From Tistrella mobilis (GTDB lineage: Bacteria > Pseudomonadota > Alphaproteobacteria > Tistrellales > Tistrellaceae): 64,000 nucleotides of DNA. Below are positions 23,401 through 27,970 of this stretch, piece by piece (within the stretch, counting starts at the first letter, position 1; every line of letters begins with the position of its first letter). The notes beneath the pieces are model-generated. The model was not told the origin of the DNA, did not search any database, and saw only the letters and a list, made by a program, of their open reading frames with translations. The stretch is taken from assembly GCF_039634785.1 (NCBI RefSeq), contig NZ_JBBIAB010000013.1, forward strand, positions 1-64,000, read 5' to 3'. Made by a program: the position numbers and the translations under genes.

Positions 23401-24104
23401 CCGACCGGCCGCCCCGCCCCGATGCCTCGGGCCGCGGCGCCACCGTCCGGCGCGAGCTGCCGGCCGAAGTTCTGGCCGGGCTCTCGCGGGTTGCCCGGCG
23501 GCACAATACCGGCCTCGCCGCGGTCGGGCTCGCGCTCTTCGCGGCCGTGCTCTATCGGTTGAGCCGTCAGGGCGACATGGTGATCGGCATGGGCGTCGCC
23601 GGCCGCGACCGGGCCGAAACCGAGGGGCTGATCGGCTTCTTCGTCAATGTTCTGCCGATCCGGCTGCAATTGGACGACGACACCGGGCTCGGCCAGCTGA
23701 TCGATCTGACCCGCGACCGCCTGGCCGAGGCGCTGGACCGGCGCGAGCTGCCCTTCGACCGGCTGGTCCGGGCGCTGGCCCCGGGCCGTGCCGGCGGCCG
23801 TCAGCCGCTCGCCAATGTGATCTTCGAATACCAGCGCTTCGACGACGTGACGGCGGCCACCACCGAGGCGCAGCTGCCGCCGCCGCCGGCCGATGGCGGG
23901 CGTCTGGAATCGGCCGTGGCCGGGCTGGTCGATGCCGCGACCGCCAAGCATGACCTGATCCTGTTCTTCGAGGATGGCGGCGACCGTGCCAGACTGTCCT
24001 TCGATTACGACACCGACCTGTTCGATGCCGCGACGATCGAGGCCTGGGCCGGCTATCTGCTGCGCATCGCCACCGCCGTTGCCGCCCAGCCCGACGACAT
24101 CTGA
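8499..24104 (+). CDS. Hybrid NRPS/PKS megasynthase, 5201 aa
   Basis: Multimodular assembly-line enzyme building a lipo- or acyl-peptide with one polyketide extension. Domain order with active residues: C (HHLIVDG, about 162), T (GLHSL, S521); C (DHLVFDG, 703), A (1005-1500), T (S1535); C (HHAIADG, 1719), A (2040-2540), T (S2586); KS (C2810, H2943, H2982), DH (H3254, D3405), KR (S3766, Y3779), T (S3911), T (S3991); C (HHSMSDA, 4200), A-domain C-terminal scrap (4520-4665), T (S4706); C (HHIVGDG, 4896). The last C domain must work with the A-T-TE protein encoded next. There is no AT domain and no A domain in the opening module. GTG 8499 is chosen because GGGAGG lies six bases upstream and the first C motif follows soon after. 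No phosphopantetheinyl transferase, MbtH, exporter or dedicated regulator is adjacent. Confidence 0.95.
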   Translation: MSVIGRAGPGGRQDAAAETIAEAAPISPLPLSGAQAGIWADLTSGGVGPAGYNIADRIDLDGPLDPAALCTAIRLTDQATEAVRLRFMVDESGTPWQWLADAPGRFDFARIDLSDADDPELLAQEAFEALQARPFDTAHGPLCRHQLLRLAPDRHRWIRCYHHLIVDGQAGIILAGTVGRIYTALVRGDALPDRDLPAFTDHLAREAAHVAGPGARADAAWWRSRLDGLPATAGFRPASTASARFDGRTGSVTRPLGAARLAAMDQVARRHGLGSRSSLALALFLVLLGRVAGTDTPVCNVPLGNRMGRAERRTPGEFAYTVPTGTRIDGTESLAGLARRIGAMTRRDLRHMRLAPMRWPEAGFFPDRPASRGAMFNAMDLPATYGFDGLQVRVADSIFGELHDVMACLRTYGAADASDMQWSFPPARIDRARVERLAAAFDTMLDAALADPTQPVDHLPAGDLPSPVDTAGPVPPQPATALIDTATRTALEAEVTRLFADLLDAPGLGADDDLTAHGLHSLRAIRAVAPISRLIGREVTVADILDHPSAAALVGHLFGHLSGPLETAAAAEEIRHTQVAASTETTSFRLPARLEGQWLARRDAGPGTSYSIGVICDLPAGTTAAALEQALHRLLDRHPALRSTFAEDAGGQVVQRVGPVPPIRLAGYDDAAEMLAPFDPATGPLIRFGWEADQPERLRVVADHLVFDGESRAVFQRQLTALLTGQPLPPPAPADPGALDAATEAAARAFWAPRLARLPERALAAEPDPVPPGDGRRAMIRLAPETARALHGLTGRGATPTAVWIAIATTALWRILEDTERLSVGVTFAGRGRRDTTDAIGCFVNLLPVVVEPTADEALPQLARRIGRDISQVLTVQDYPLSRLSADWARAVPGRGPEPIDVVCTLENDLSALEAADISFATGKFPLLIGLMWQGDAAALNIEYDPARFGSAWIGRLQTMITRLIAAAAADPSTPVDRLDLLGAEDRAVIAAANATDFAWPRDTGLGQQLDQVLRADPDRIVLTEDTGTLAAGDLRARLGGVAAALAAAGVRPGAPVALAVERDADGLIALMGIIWAGNAFLPLAATFPVATARELLAAAGCTVLVADGPGLARWADLAPDITLIPLPTGRADLAPAPRGPEDPACLLYTSGSTGLPKGVVVPHRAILRLAYGGLCPPGGCMAQAAPMAFDAISLELWAPLLNHGRVRVLPATTMFDPPLLERTIRDDGIDTMWITASLFNQIVDERPGTFAGLKRLMTGGEVISPDHVRRVMAACPGLALYNGYGPTENGTFTTIHRITAADLEGGPVPIGRPVPGTRVHIVDGRGQPLAIGIWGELVTAGDGLATGYAGRPDLTAKSFVTLSGVDEPLVYRTGDRARWRADGTIDFGGRRDGQLKIRGQRIETAAVEAILTAQPGVRDAVVVGVGQGADQVLAALIAADTADEPGWRAAIAARLPAYMVPERFRLVDRLPVNANGKADRRQAAGMLSEANAVISAPAATTTGFTGAVTGAFESLFPGARIDGDTDFFDLGGHSLAAMRLSALLQASTGRRPGLAQIMAARSVRAIAALLDRLPAEVVEPAIPRAAGQEHPLSPGQLRLWVLHRLYPRLATYSVPMLLALDGPLDPDALDRALVGLETRHHALRTRFVARPNDGDGVRQIVAPPGALTARRLHLDAAAADQAIAREIARPFDLATEPLARAVLIRIDEHHHRLLLVLHHAIADGWSLPVLLRDLGRLYAGAVDGRPDDLPPPARQFADIAVWQRARAAGARGRALIDRWRSRLTPPPQPLRLPADHPRPAVRNFAGEILSLTLPMAATAAVDRMAAAAGVTPFTVLTALLQALLHRLTGARDIALGLLVAGRGAPVPDDLVGFLVNTVVLRQSVDPAARFADHLAITTDRLAEAVADQDAPFEAVLQALGTDRDPARNPLFDVLVTWQDDMPAMPAMAGLTVRPLDCVLPFAKFDLSFHFQRDGGRIRLHLEYATELFEAATARRLADRLAVLATTPGLEGGPLGALPLMTDADRAALARWNDTACAFDIARPLPQRRHAGDPAAPALMAPGLTLDNQGLDRRVGGLARRLLAAGVQPGDVVALALPRSPDLLIAVHAVLAAGAAWCPLGPDLPPQRRAHMIEDLGDPWFLSDTAHAAGLPAARLILTGSDLADLPVVPAGPDDLAYVLFTSGSTGRPKGVEITRGALANRILWMQQTFPIGPASIGAGDVILQKTPAGFDVSVWELVWWAWTGAAVAVPPPGIERDPQALAAAIREHRVTVIHFVPAMLRAFLDALDDGRIDGAHLATLRLVFASGEALDAATAARFDRLLHARFGTALHNLYGPTEATVDVTWQPCTPWDPAAKTVPIGRPVANTRVLILDRAGRDLPPGVAGEIVLAGPQVARGYRGRPDLTADRFRPDPDVAGARVYHTGDLGRWTADGVVEYLGRIDDQVKIGGVRLEPAEVEAALDACPGVVRGLVRVGRRDGLAELEAWVMGAADLTPTGLRAALADRLPAAMIPTRWFRIDQVPLSPNGKVDRKALAGVPLAGRPAVAAAPTGHPAEAEIARIWREVLPPEAVFGPEDGFFEAGGSSLMLLRLHDRLEARWPGRFSLAGLFAASTVAAQAALLDDGDTAAGTAATAATDGAIAIIGIGLRVAGAEDLAGFWRDVAAGADRVGPPAAARLGSARHIAAAAGIAMPATPRDAAWLDDIDGFDARRFRFSPADAALLDPEQRLFLETAHRALEDAGLGGTGLKGARVAVHVGGNANPLHRQALRHLSGARLEQAFALNVPSNIATRLGFLNDWHGPASLVDTACSSGLVAVDAACRDLVRGTADLAIAGAARLILVPQGDDQRMTIESSTGRTHAFAEGADGTGAGEGAIALVLKPLARALADGDPVHGVILATAVNQDGASSGAAAPNPIAQADVIRTAWDRAGVPFASVSYIEAHGTGTRLGDPIEIEGLTRAAGPVAFAAPAMIGSGKGNYGHLDNVAGALGLVRAVAALAHDTAPPQPFFDRPNPAIDFARAPVRVAARATRLPDRGTPRRAGVSSFGLSGINAHAVIEAAPPRPAAAMDPDGHAVITLSAGDRAALGRYARMMHDRISADAGLDLAGIACTLARGRSHLGRRFAVAVPDRAALLAALDRLARGDDRNTAEVATGRNIRHQTVAAWHADPAAADAAARAVLDGAVPVWPDDLPARRHHLPPAPFSRTPCRLDLPVTDVNSAVNATYDPVWATFPGGRALALPLADPAFWPVAEHRLAGRPTLVGMAIPALVAADRGAGFVLRNLVWRRPLHAGSGEASLVIARDGSVTAGHATADGGWAVAAEARLETSSAPDPSAVDLSTDGLIALDLAPFDGAEGVMQVGPRWDCRQAIWLAPDRRRAVARLALPAAAAADRRLWPWHPALLDIAASLLAGAGEVPREVAAIRVLAPLPDTVMARADRRPDGLVDIRLADAAGRLCLLIEGLRFVAADGRAAPELLAPVWGPAPLHPAPLPADSRLVRNADDLAAAPADAALILQLPTGPDLARRTADLLKIALARPGTRRIAVTGAGTATDPDRAAAAGVVIAAAHETRHQDLRYLDVADDAAAAAVAAEWAAAAVPERFSLWRDGLRHIRRLDPIAADGAPAWPDHGVAVVTGGTGGFAAALAEALSHGGRVALALLARRATADDMLAAAIARIEARGGRVRLFATDITDQAALAETLARVRADLGPITAVVHMAGIADGAMLAVRDMAGFDAVMAPKIQGARNLDALTREDPVTAFVVFASLTGLVGAAGHTAYAAANAWLDGFARRRRAAGLPALAIDWCALADQGMAARAGADRAAGAPVIFPAQAVGAMTGALSTGAAQVVVLPAGLAATLTAPQPAPQPQPEPASRPEPADLATRIARIWAEVLGHDSVGPDDDFFDLGGDSLAGLDIAERLTAETGQPVTLQLLFDHTTPRALAALLAPEAAPTTIPAPNLAHQIAAIWAEVLGHDTVGITDDFFDLGGDSLSGMEIADLIAARLGLAATLTVLFDHTTPAALAAALAPAATTPERQPAPPEPVLADPRKAPAGLDSWPLAWEQRAVVETEALAGMGTAFNLPHEIDLPGDVDLSRLRDAVAALVRRHAALRTGILRTTDTLRTTDTLRTTGGQDGDDWRMVPVDPAAATPALDIQPMAAAAGTAPAAPVRPFAPDGGPLARWSLHRDPAGRLVLAFDIHHSMSDAQGVEILLTELGALYQGQTLPPVRVDLRDYGWWSARHGDAALRDARAWWEGIFPATPHGRDLPRLDLPADRPRPPVHGHDAAATGFELPAALSRDIRDLASRRRTTPFTVLLAGWAILLSRLAGHDDITVALPVNTRAAAGFDGVVGMHAALVPVRMRVPADGSAAALLAHIRDRQAGALSHHALSLGRMLAEFQAPAMPERSPLSEVSISYMNHAATAAGALDGSGFRLRGVPRADGKNDLSVFIADRGEGFGLVLEYDTGLFDAARIEAFGPMLTRILAGLTADPDRPVGRLPLLDDATLGLLAAREAAEGLSVLDDRGQPVPPGVWGHLHRLTDDGWQPTGSRARWRPDLAGIETGGRIDRLTRWQGHLLDPALIEAQLSGLPGVGALRILPRPDMLVAAITGTAPDATRPDATRLRRAAGAILPPALVPGAWYLLDSLPDDDTTLAALIAATPPLADPAPGATGPGHLATVLGVVSAVLGRPVTDPAADFHALGGHSLLAMRVVNRLEAATGIRLSMRAFFADATMAGIARSLAEAAGEATDAAADDAIPPGAGPGTHPASHGQQRLYLLQQMQPESPAWLMLFVLPAGAVDAGALRLALDRLSARHATLRTGFATTDAGIVQLVAAEAPPPLVVDDLRTRPDGVDEALRLARHEAATPFDLAAAPLFRARLIRVGDHESLLLLVLHHIVGDGWSSRILLAELATLYQAATEGRGDPLPPLRIGYADYARWQQGRDWQAALDGWRDRLAGAPDAIALPTDRPPRPDASGRGATVRRELPAEVLAGLSRVARRHNTGLAAVGLALFAAVLYRLSRQGDMVIGMGVAGRDRAETEGLIGFFVNVLPIRLQLDDDTGLGQLIDLTRDRLAEALDRRELPFDRLVRALAPGRAGGRQPLANVIFEYQRFDDVTAATTEAQLPPPPADGGRLESAVAGLVDAATAKHDLILFFEDGGDRARLSFDYDTDLFDAATIEAWAGYLLRIATAVAAQPDDI
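8571..10178 (+). other. NRPS opening module C-T without adenylation domain
   Basis: A complete condensation domain with HHLIVDG (residues 162-168) is followed directly by a carrier domain whose serine lies in GLHSLRAIR. That motif is closer to aryl/acyl carrier proteins than to the usual GGHSL. No adenylation motif lies between or before them. The carrier must be loaded by an enzyme acting in trans, or this C domain is a starter/acylating domain. Confidence 0.8.
10251..13236 (+). other. NRPS module C-A-T, Val-like specificity
   Basis: The A-domain core motifs are intact: LLYTSGSTGLPKG, NGYGPTENG, YRTGDRARW and NANGKADR. Aligning by eye to GrsA gives the pocket residues D-A-L-W-M-G-G-T-F-K, close to the valine signature DAFWIGGTFK as I remember it. 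A branched aliphatic residue is the best guess. The C domain has DHLVFDG in place of HHxxxDG, so the first His is changed but the catalytic His is kept. Confidence 0.65.
13260..16388 (+). other. NRPS module C-A-T, serine specificity
   Basis: The C domain has intact HHAIADG. The A domain has VLFTSGSTGRPKG, NLYGPTEATVD, YHTGDLGRW and SPNGKVDRK. The pocket read by eye is D-V-W-H-F-S-L-V-D-K, essentially the known serine signature DVWHLSLIDK. The carrier (GFFEAGGSSLMLL) hands over to a ketosynthase. Confidence 0.8.
16413..20588 (+). other. AT-less PKS module KS-DH-KR-T-T
   Basis: The ketosynthase has VDTACSSGL, EAHGTGTRLGDP and a divergent third motif GKGNYGHLD. It is followed by a linker of about 150 residues with no GHSxG acyltransferase motif. 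Next come a dehydratase-like domain (EHRLAGRP, HPALLDIA), a ketoreductase (VVTGGTGGF, FASLTG, GHTAYAAANA) and two near-identical carrier domains 80 residues apart (GGDSLAG, GGDSLSG). The AT-less layout and doubled carrier are typical of trans-AT systems; no trans-AT gene is in the window. Confidence 0.8.
20631..22748 (+). other. NRPS module C-(A remnant)-T
   Basis: The condensation domain has HHSMSDA, so the glycine of HHxxxDG is alanine. After it, where a 500-residue A domain should follow, only about 145 residues remain. They match the A-domain C-terminal lid: PTGSRARWR resembles the YRTGDRARW motif and GRIDRLTRWQGHLL resembles the A8 hinge. All ATP- and substrate-binding motifs A1-A6 are absent. 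The carrier (ALGGHSLLAMR) is intact, so this module can only be loaded in trans or skipped. Confidence 0.75.
20836..20889 (+). repeat. 18-bp tandem repeat in the fourth C domain
   Basis: Three consecutive in-frame copies of a unit reading CTCCGCACGACCGATACC (the last copy diverges), encoding LRTTDT repeats inside the N-lobe of the condensation domain. It is a recent slippage-type expansion. Confidence 0.8.
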
Positions 24105-24146
24105 CCCGACGACGTCTGACCCCCTCCTGCCGCTTTCGGAGCCTCC

Positions 24147-27100
24147 ATGAAGATCGGCGACCTGCTGCTCGACGACATCACGCCCGGCCCCCGCCCGGCC
24201 GAGGCCCCCGCCCCTGCGGTCGAGGGCACGGTCGTGGATGCCATTCTGCGCCGGGCGGCCGCCCATCCCGACCGGATGGCGGTGCAGGATGAAGATGGCG
24301 CGGTCAGCTATGCCGGGCTGGTGGCCGAGGCCCGCGCCATTGCCGGCGTGATCGCCGCGGCGGGCCTTGACGACGAGGCCCGGGTGGGGGTGATGACCGG
24401 CCGCAGCCGGCAATATATCGCCGCCGTGCTGGGGGTGATGATGGCGCGGGCGGCCTTCGTGCCGCTCGATCCCGCCATGCCCCTGCCCCGCCGGCAGATG
24501 ATCGCGCGGGCCGCCGGGCTTGCCATGATCATCGCCGATCGGGACCGCATGGGCGATGCCCGCCGCCTGGCCTGGAGCTGCCCCGATATCGCCCATCTGG
24601 TCTGCCCGGATCTCGACGACGTCGACAGCCCGACCGAGGCCCATGGCGCGCGGATGAACGCCGAGCTCTGGGATCATCTGGCCGGCAGCGCCGCCGACGA
24701 CGTCGCCGCCGCCGGCTGGCGCAGCCCCTTCACCGGCCAGCCGATCGCCGAGACGGTGATGGCGGATTTCGGCCAGGCCGCGGCGGGCAAGCTGTCCGGT
24801 CTGGTCACGCCCGCCAGCCGGGTGCTGGAAATCGGCTGCGCCTCGGGCTTCACGCTCCGCGCCCTGGCGCCGCTTGCCGGCCCCTATCTCGCCACCGACA
24901 TCTCGCGCCGGGCGGTGGAGCGGGCGGGCGGGGTGGCGCGCCGGCTGGGCCTCGACCGGGTCGACCTGAAGCCGATGGCCGCCCATGATCTGGACCTGCT
25001 GGCGGGGCGCAGCTTCGACCTGATCGTGCTCAACAGCGTGATCGAAAGCTTCCCGGGCTTCGGCTATCTGGCCGATGTGCTGACCCGGGCGGCCGGGCTG
25101 CTAGCGCCGGGTGGCGCCATCTTCCTGGGCAATATCCGCGATCTGGACCGCCGCGACGCCTTCCTGGACGATCTGGCCGGCTTTGCCCGCAGCCATGCGG
25201 GCGACGCCCAGATCGGCACGCGGCTCGATGCCGCCGACGACCTCTTCGTGCCGCGCCGCTTCTTCGAAGACTGGGCCGCCCGCCATGGCGGCTTCCGGGT
25301 CACGGCAAGCGCGCTGGAGGTACCGGGCTTCGACCTTGCCCCTTATGTCTATGATCTGGTGCTGACGCGCGACGAGGCCGCACCCGCCGCACCGCCCCGC
25401 CACAGCCATCACGGCCGCGCGGCGCTGGCCAAAGCGGCATCCGGCCCCCTGCCGGCGGCCCCCACGCCCGACATGCTCGCCTATGTCGTCTTCACCAGCG
25501 GCACCACCGGCACGCCCAAGGGCGCGATGATCGAACACGGGTCGCTCGCCAATCTGGCCATGGCCGCCGCCGAGGTGTTCTACGCGCCGCTCCAGCCTTC
25601 CGACACGCGGCCGCTCGATCTCTGCTGCATCGCGCCCTTCGCCTTCGACGCCTCGATCATCCAGACCCTGCCGGTGCTGGCCCAGGGCCACCGGCTGCAT
25701 CTGCCCGACGACGACACCCGCCGCGATCCGGCCCTGCTCGACGGCTTCCTGCGGGCGCGCAACATCGCCATGATCGACCTCACCCCCAGCCAGTTCACCC
25801 TGCTGCTGGACCACTGGAAGACGAGCGGCACCCACGCGCCCGTCCTTCAGGTTGTGCTGGGCGGCGAGCCGGTGACCACGGCGCTGGTGGAGCGGATCTT
25901 CGCCGAGCCCGCCCATGCCGGGCTGCGGCTGATCAACGCCTATGGCCCCACCGAATGCTGTGTCGGCGCCGCCGCCCATGCGATGACCGCCCATGGCTGG
26001 CGCGAGATCCTGCCGCCGCCGATCGGCCGCCCCTTCCCCGGCGTGGTGATCGAGATCCGCGATGCCGCCGGCCGGCCGGTACCGCCGGGCGTGGCGGGCG
26101 AAATCGTGATCGGCGGCCGCGGTGTCGGCCGTGGCTATCTGGGGGCGGCAGGCGCCGCCGCCGCCCGTTTCGAAACCGATGCCGCGGGCCGGCGCTGGTA
26201 TCGCACCGGCGATATGGGCCGCAGCCTTGCAGGCGGTGCCATCGCCTTCATCGGCCGGGAAGACGGCCAGGTGAAGATCCGCGGCAACCGCATCGAGCTT
26301 GGCGAGGTGGAAAGCGCGCTGCTCGCCCATCCCTTCATCCGCGCCGCGGTCGCGACGCTCGCCGATGGCGCGCTTCTCGCCCATATCGTGCCGCGACCGG
26401 GCTTCGACGAGGCCCGCTGCCGCGCCGATCTGGAGGCGCGGCTGCCGGCGGTGATGATCCCGTCGCGGATCCTGGTCATCGACGAGATCCCGCTCACCGT
26501 CAACGGCAAGGTCGATACCGCCCGGCTGCCCCGGCCGGCCCCGGCCGGCACCGACCGCCCCGCCGCCACCGCCCCCCTTCGCCCGCTCGCCGACGAGACC
26601 GAGCGCCGCGTCGCCCGGATCATGGGCGAGGTGCTGGAGGTGGCCGTCGACGATGCCGCGGCCGATTTCTTCCGCCTGGGCGGGCACAGCGTGCTGGCGG
26701 TGCAGCTGGTCGACCGGCTGCGCCGGGACTTCGGCGTGAAGCTGCCGCTCTCGGACCTCTTCGCCCATGCAACCGTCGAAGGCCTGGCCCGGCGCCTCGC
26801 CCGCCAGGCCCGGGCCCGGCCTGACCGGCTGGTGGTGGTGAATGCCGCGGGCCACCTGCCGCCGATCGTCTGTTTCCACCCGGTCGGCGGCAATGTGCTC
26901 TGCTATCAGGCACTGGCCGCCGGGCTCGGCCCCGACCAGCCGGTGGCGATGGTCGAAGCGGCGGGGCTGGAGGCCGACGACACGCCCGAACCGTCGGTCG
27001 AAGACATGGTGGCCGCCACCCTTAACGACATCACCCGCTTCGCCGCCGGCCGGCCGCTCCACCTTGCGGGCTGGAGCTTCGGCGGCCTGCTGGCGACAGA

Positions 27101-27662
27101 GGCCGCCCGCCGGCTGGATCAGGCGGGCAGCCCCACGGGCCGGGTGCTGCTGTTCGACGCGGTCGCCTCGCCCGATCCGATCCGCGACCTGCTGGCCAAG
27201 GACGATGCCGACTACCTGGCGACACTTTTCGCCGGCATGGGCATCGCCGACGCCGCCACCTTCCGCGCCCTCGCCCCCGAAGCCCGGCTCGACCTGCTGA
27301 TCGACCGCGGCAAAACGGCCCTCGGCCTGCCCGACGGCGTCGACCGCGACGCCATGCGCCGCCTGCTGGCGGTGTTCCAGAACAACGCCGTCGCCGCCAT
27401 CCGCTACCGCGTCCCCCGCCTCGACCGCCTCTCCGCCCTCCTGGTCCGCCCCAGAACCCCCTCCGCCCAGGCCCCGGGCCTCCCCGGCGACCCCTGGAAC
27501 GGCTGGCGCGACCGCTTCGGCGCCGGGGTGACGCTGGCCTGGATGGACGGCGACCACGCCTCGATGATGATGCCGCCGCATGTGGAGGTGCTGGCGGGGC
27601 TGGTCAGGGGGTATCTGGAGGGGGATGCGACAGGCGACAGAGGTGCGACAGGCCATGAGTGA
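24147..27662 (+). CDS. Terminal NRPS protein: A domain with inserted methyltransferase, T and TE
   Basis: A 1171-aa NRPS protein completing the assembly line. The N-terminal part of an A domain (A1-A2, to about residue 150) is interrupted by a class I SAM methyltransferase (about 165-405; VLEIGCASGFTLRAL, then LNSVIESFPGFGYLADVL as in NRPS methyltransferases). The A domain resumes at A3 (VVFTSGTTGTPKG, about 445) and runs to A10 (TVNGKVD, K788). A carrier (GGHSV, S848) and a type I thioesterase (GWSFGG, S977; DGDHAS, H1137) end the protein. The pocket reads roughly D-A-I-D-V-G-A-V-G-K and matches no signature I recall. An a2-a3 insertion is linked in studied enzymes to side-chain methylation. 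There is no C domain, so it pairs with the C-terminal C domain of the preceding protein, 42 bases upstream. GGAG precedes ATG 24147. Confidence 0.93.
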   Translation: MKIGDLLLDDITPGPRPAEAPAPAVEGTVVDAILRRAAAHPDRMAVQDEDGAVSYAGLVAEARAIAGVIAAAGLDDEARVGVMTGRSRQYIAAVLGVMMARAAFVPLDPAMPLPRRQMIARAAGLAMIIADRDRMGDARRLAWSCPDIAHLVCPDLDDVDSPTEAHGARMNAELWDHLAGSAADDVAAAGWRSPFTGQPIAETVMADFGQAAAGKLSGLVTPASRVLEIGCASGFTLRALAPLAGPYLATDISRRAVERAGGVARRLGLDRVDLKPMAAHDLDLLAGRSFDLIVLNSVIESFPGFGYLADVLTRAAGLLAPGGAIFLGNIRDLDRRDAFLDDLAGFARSHAGDAQIGTRLDAADDLFVPRRFFEDWAARHGGFRVTASALEVPGFDLAPYVYDLVLTRDEAAPAAPPRHSHHGRAALAKAASGPLPAAPTPDMLAYVVFTSGTTGTPKGAMIEHGSLANLAMAAAEVFYAPLQPSDTRPLDLCCIAPFAFDASIIQTLPVLAQGHRLHLPDDDTRRDPALLDGFLRARNIAMIDLTPSQFTLLLDHWKTSGTHAPVLQVVLGGEPVTTALVERIFAEPAHAGLRLINAYGPTECCVGAAAHAMTAHGWREILPPPIGRPFPGVVIEIRDAAGRPVPPGVAGEIVIGGRGVGRGYLGAAGAAAARFETDAAGRRWYRTGDMGRSLAGGAIAFIGREDGQVKIRGNRIELGEVESALLAHPFIRAAVATLADGALLAHIVPRPGFDEARCRADLEARLPAVMIPSRILVIDEIPLTVNGKVDTARLPRPAPAGTDRPAATAPLRPLADETERRVARIMGEVLEVAVDDAAADFFRLGGHSVLAVQLVDRLRRDFGVKLPLSDLFAHATVEGLARRLARQARARPDRLVVVNAAGHLPPIVCFHPVGGNVLCYQALAAGLGPDQPVAMVEAAGLEADDTPEPSVEDMVAATLNDITRFAAGRPLHLAGWSFGGLLATEAARRLDQAGSPTGRVLLFDAVASPDPIRDLLAKDDADYLATLFAGMGIADAATFRALAPEARLDLLIDRGKTALGLPDGVDRDAMRRLLAVFQNNAVAAIRYRVPRLDRLSALLVRPRTPSAQAPGLPGDPWNGWRDRFGAGVTLAWMDGDHASMMMPPHVEVLAGLVRGYLEGDATGDRGATGHE

Positions 27663-27849
27663 CGACAGCGGCAAACGCAATGACGCAGGCCACGCTGACG
27701 ACGTTCTGCGGCGTGCGGACCGCACGGCAGATGACCGGCGCATCCGCGACCTGATGAACGCCCTCGACGCTGGCGAATGCTCCGGCGAACCGCGCCCCTG
27801 GGACCACGAGGCCTTTCTGGCCCGGATGACCGCCCGGTATGGCGGTTGA
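27655..27849 (+). CDS. ParD-like antitoxin-type small protein
   Basis: A 64-aa acidic protein. The C-terminal half (RIRDLMNALDAGECSGEPRPWDHEAFLARM) resembles the toxin-binding tail of ParD/CopG-type antitoxins (the ...SGEPxPFDxDAFxARM pattern). The N-terminal half is polar and lacks an obvious ribbon-helix-helix. The ATG overlaps the last 8 bases of the thioesterase gene in another frame, so it would be translated by coupling. No ParE-like toxin gene follows. It is either a solitary antitoxin remnant or a small protein co-opted into the operon. Confidence 0.5.
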   Translation: MSDDSGKRNDAGHADDVLRRADRTADDRRIRDLMNALDAGECSGEPRPWDHEAFLARMTARYGG

Positions 27850-27970
27850 GCAGGGCGCCCCCGGGCCTGCCGGGCCCCGGCCGGCCCCTCCGCCCCCCGA
27901 TCAGGACTTTCCTTCCCCTGCCCGCCCCGCCATCATCGCCCGGTCTCAACAGCCTGAGCCCGGGGGCCCC

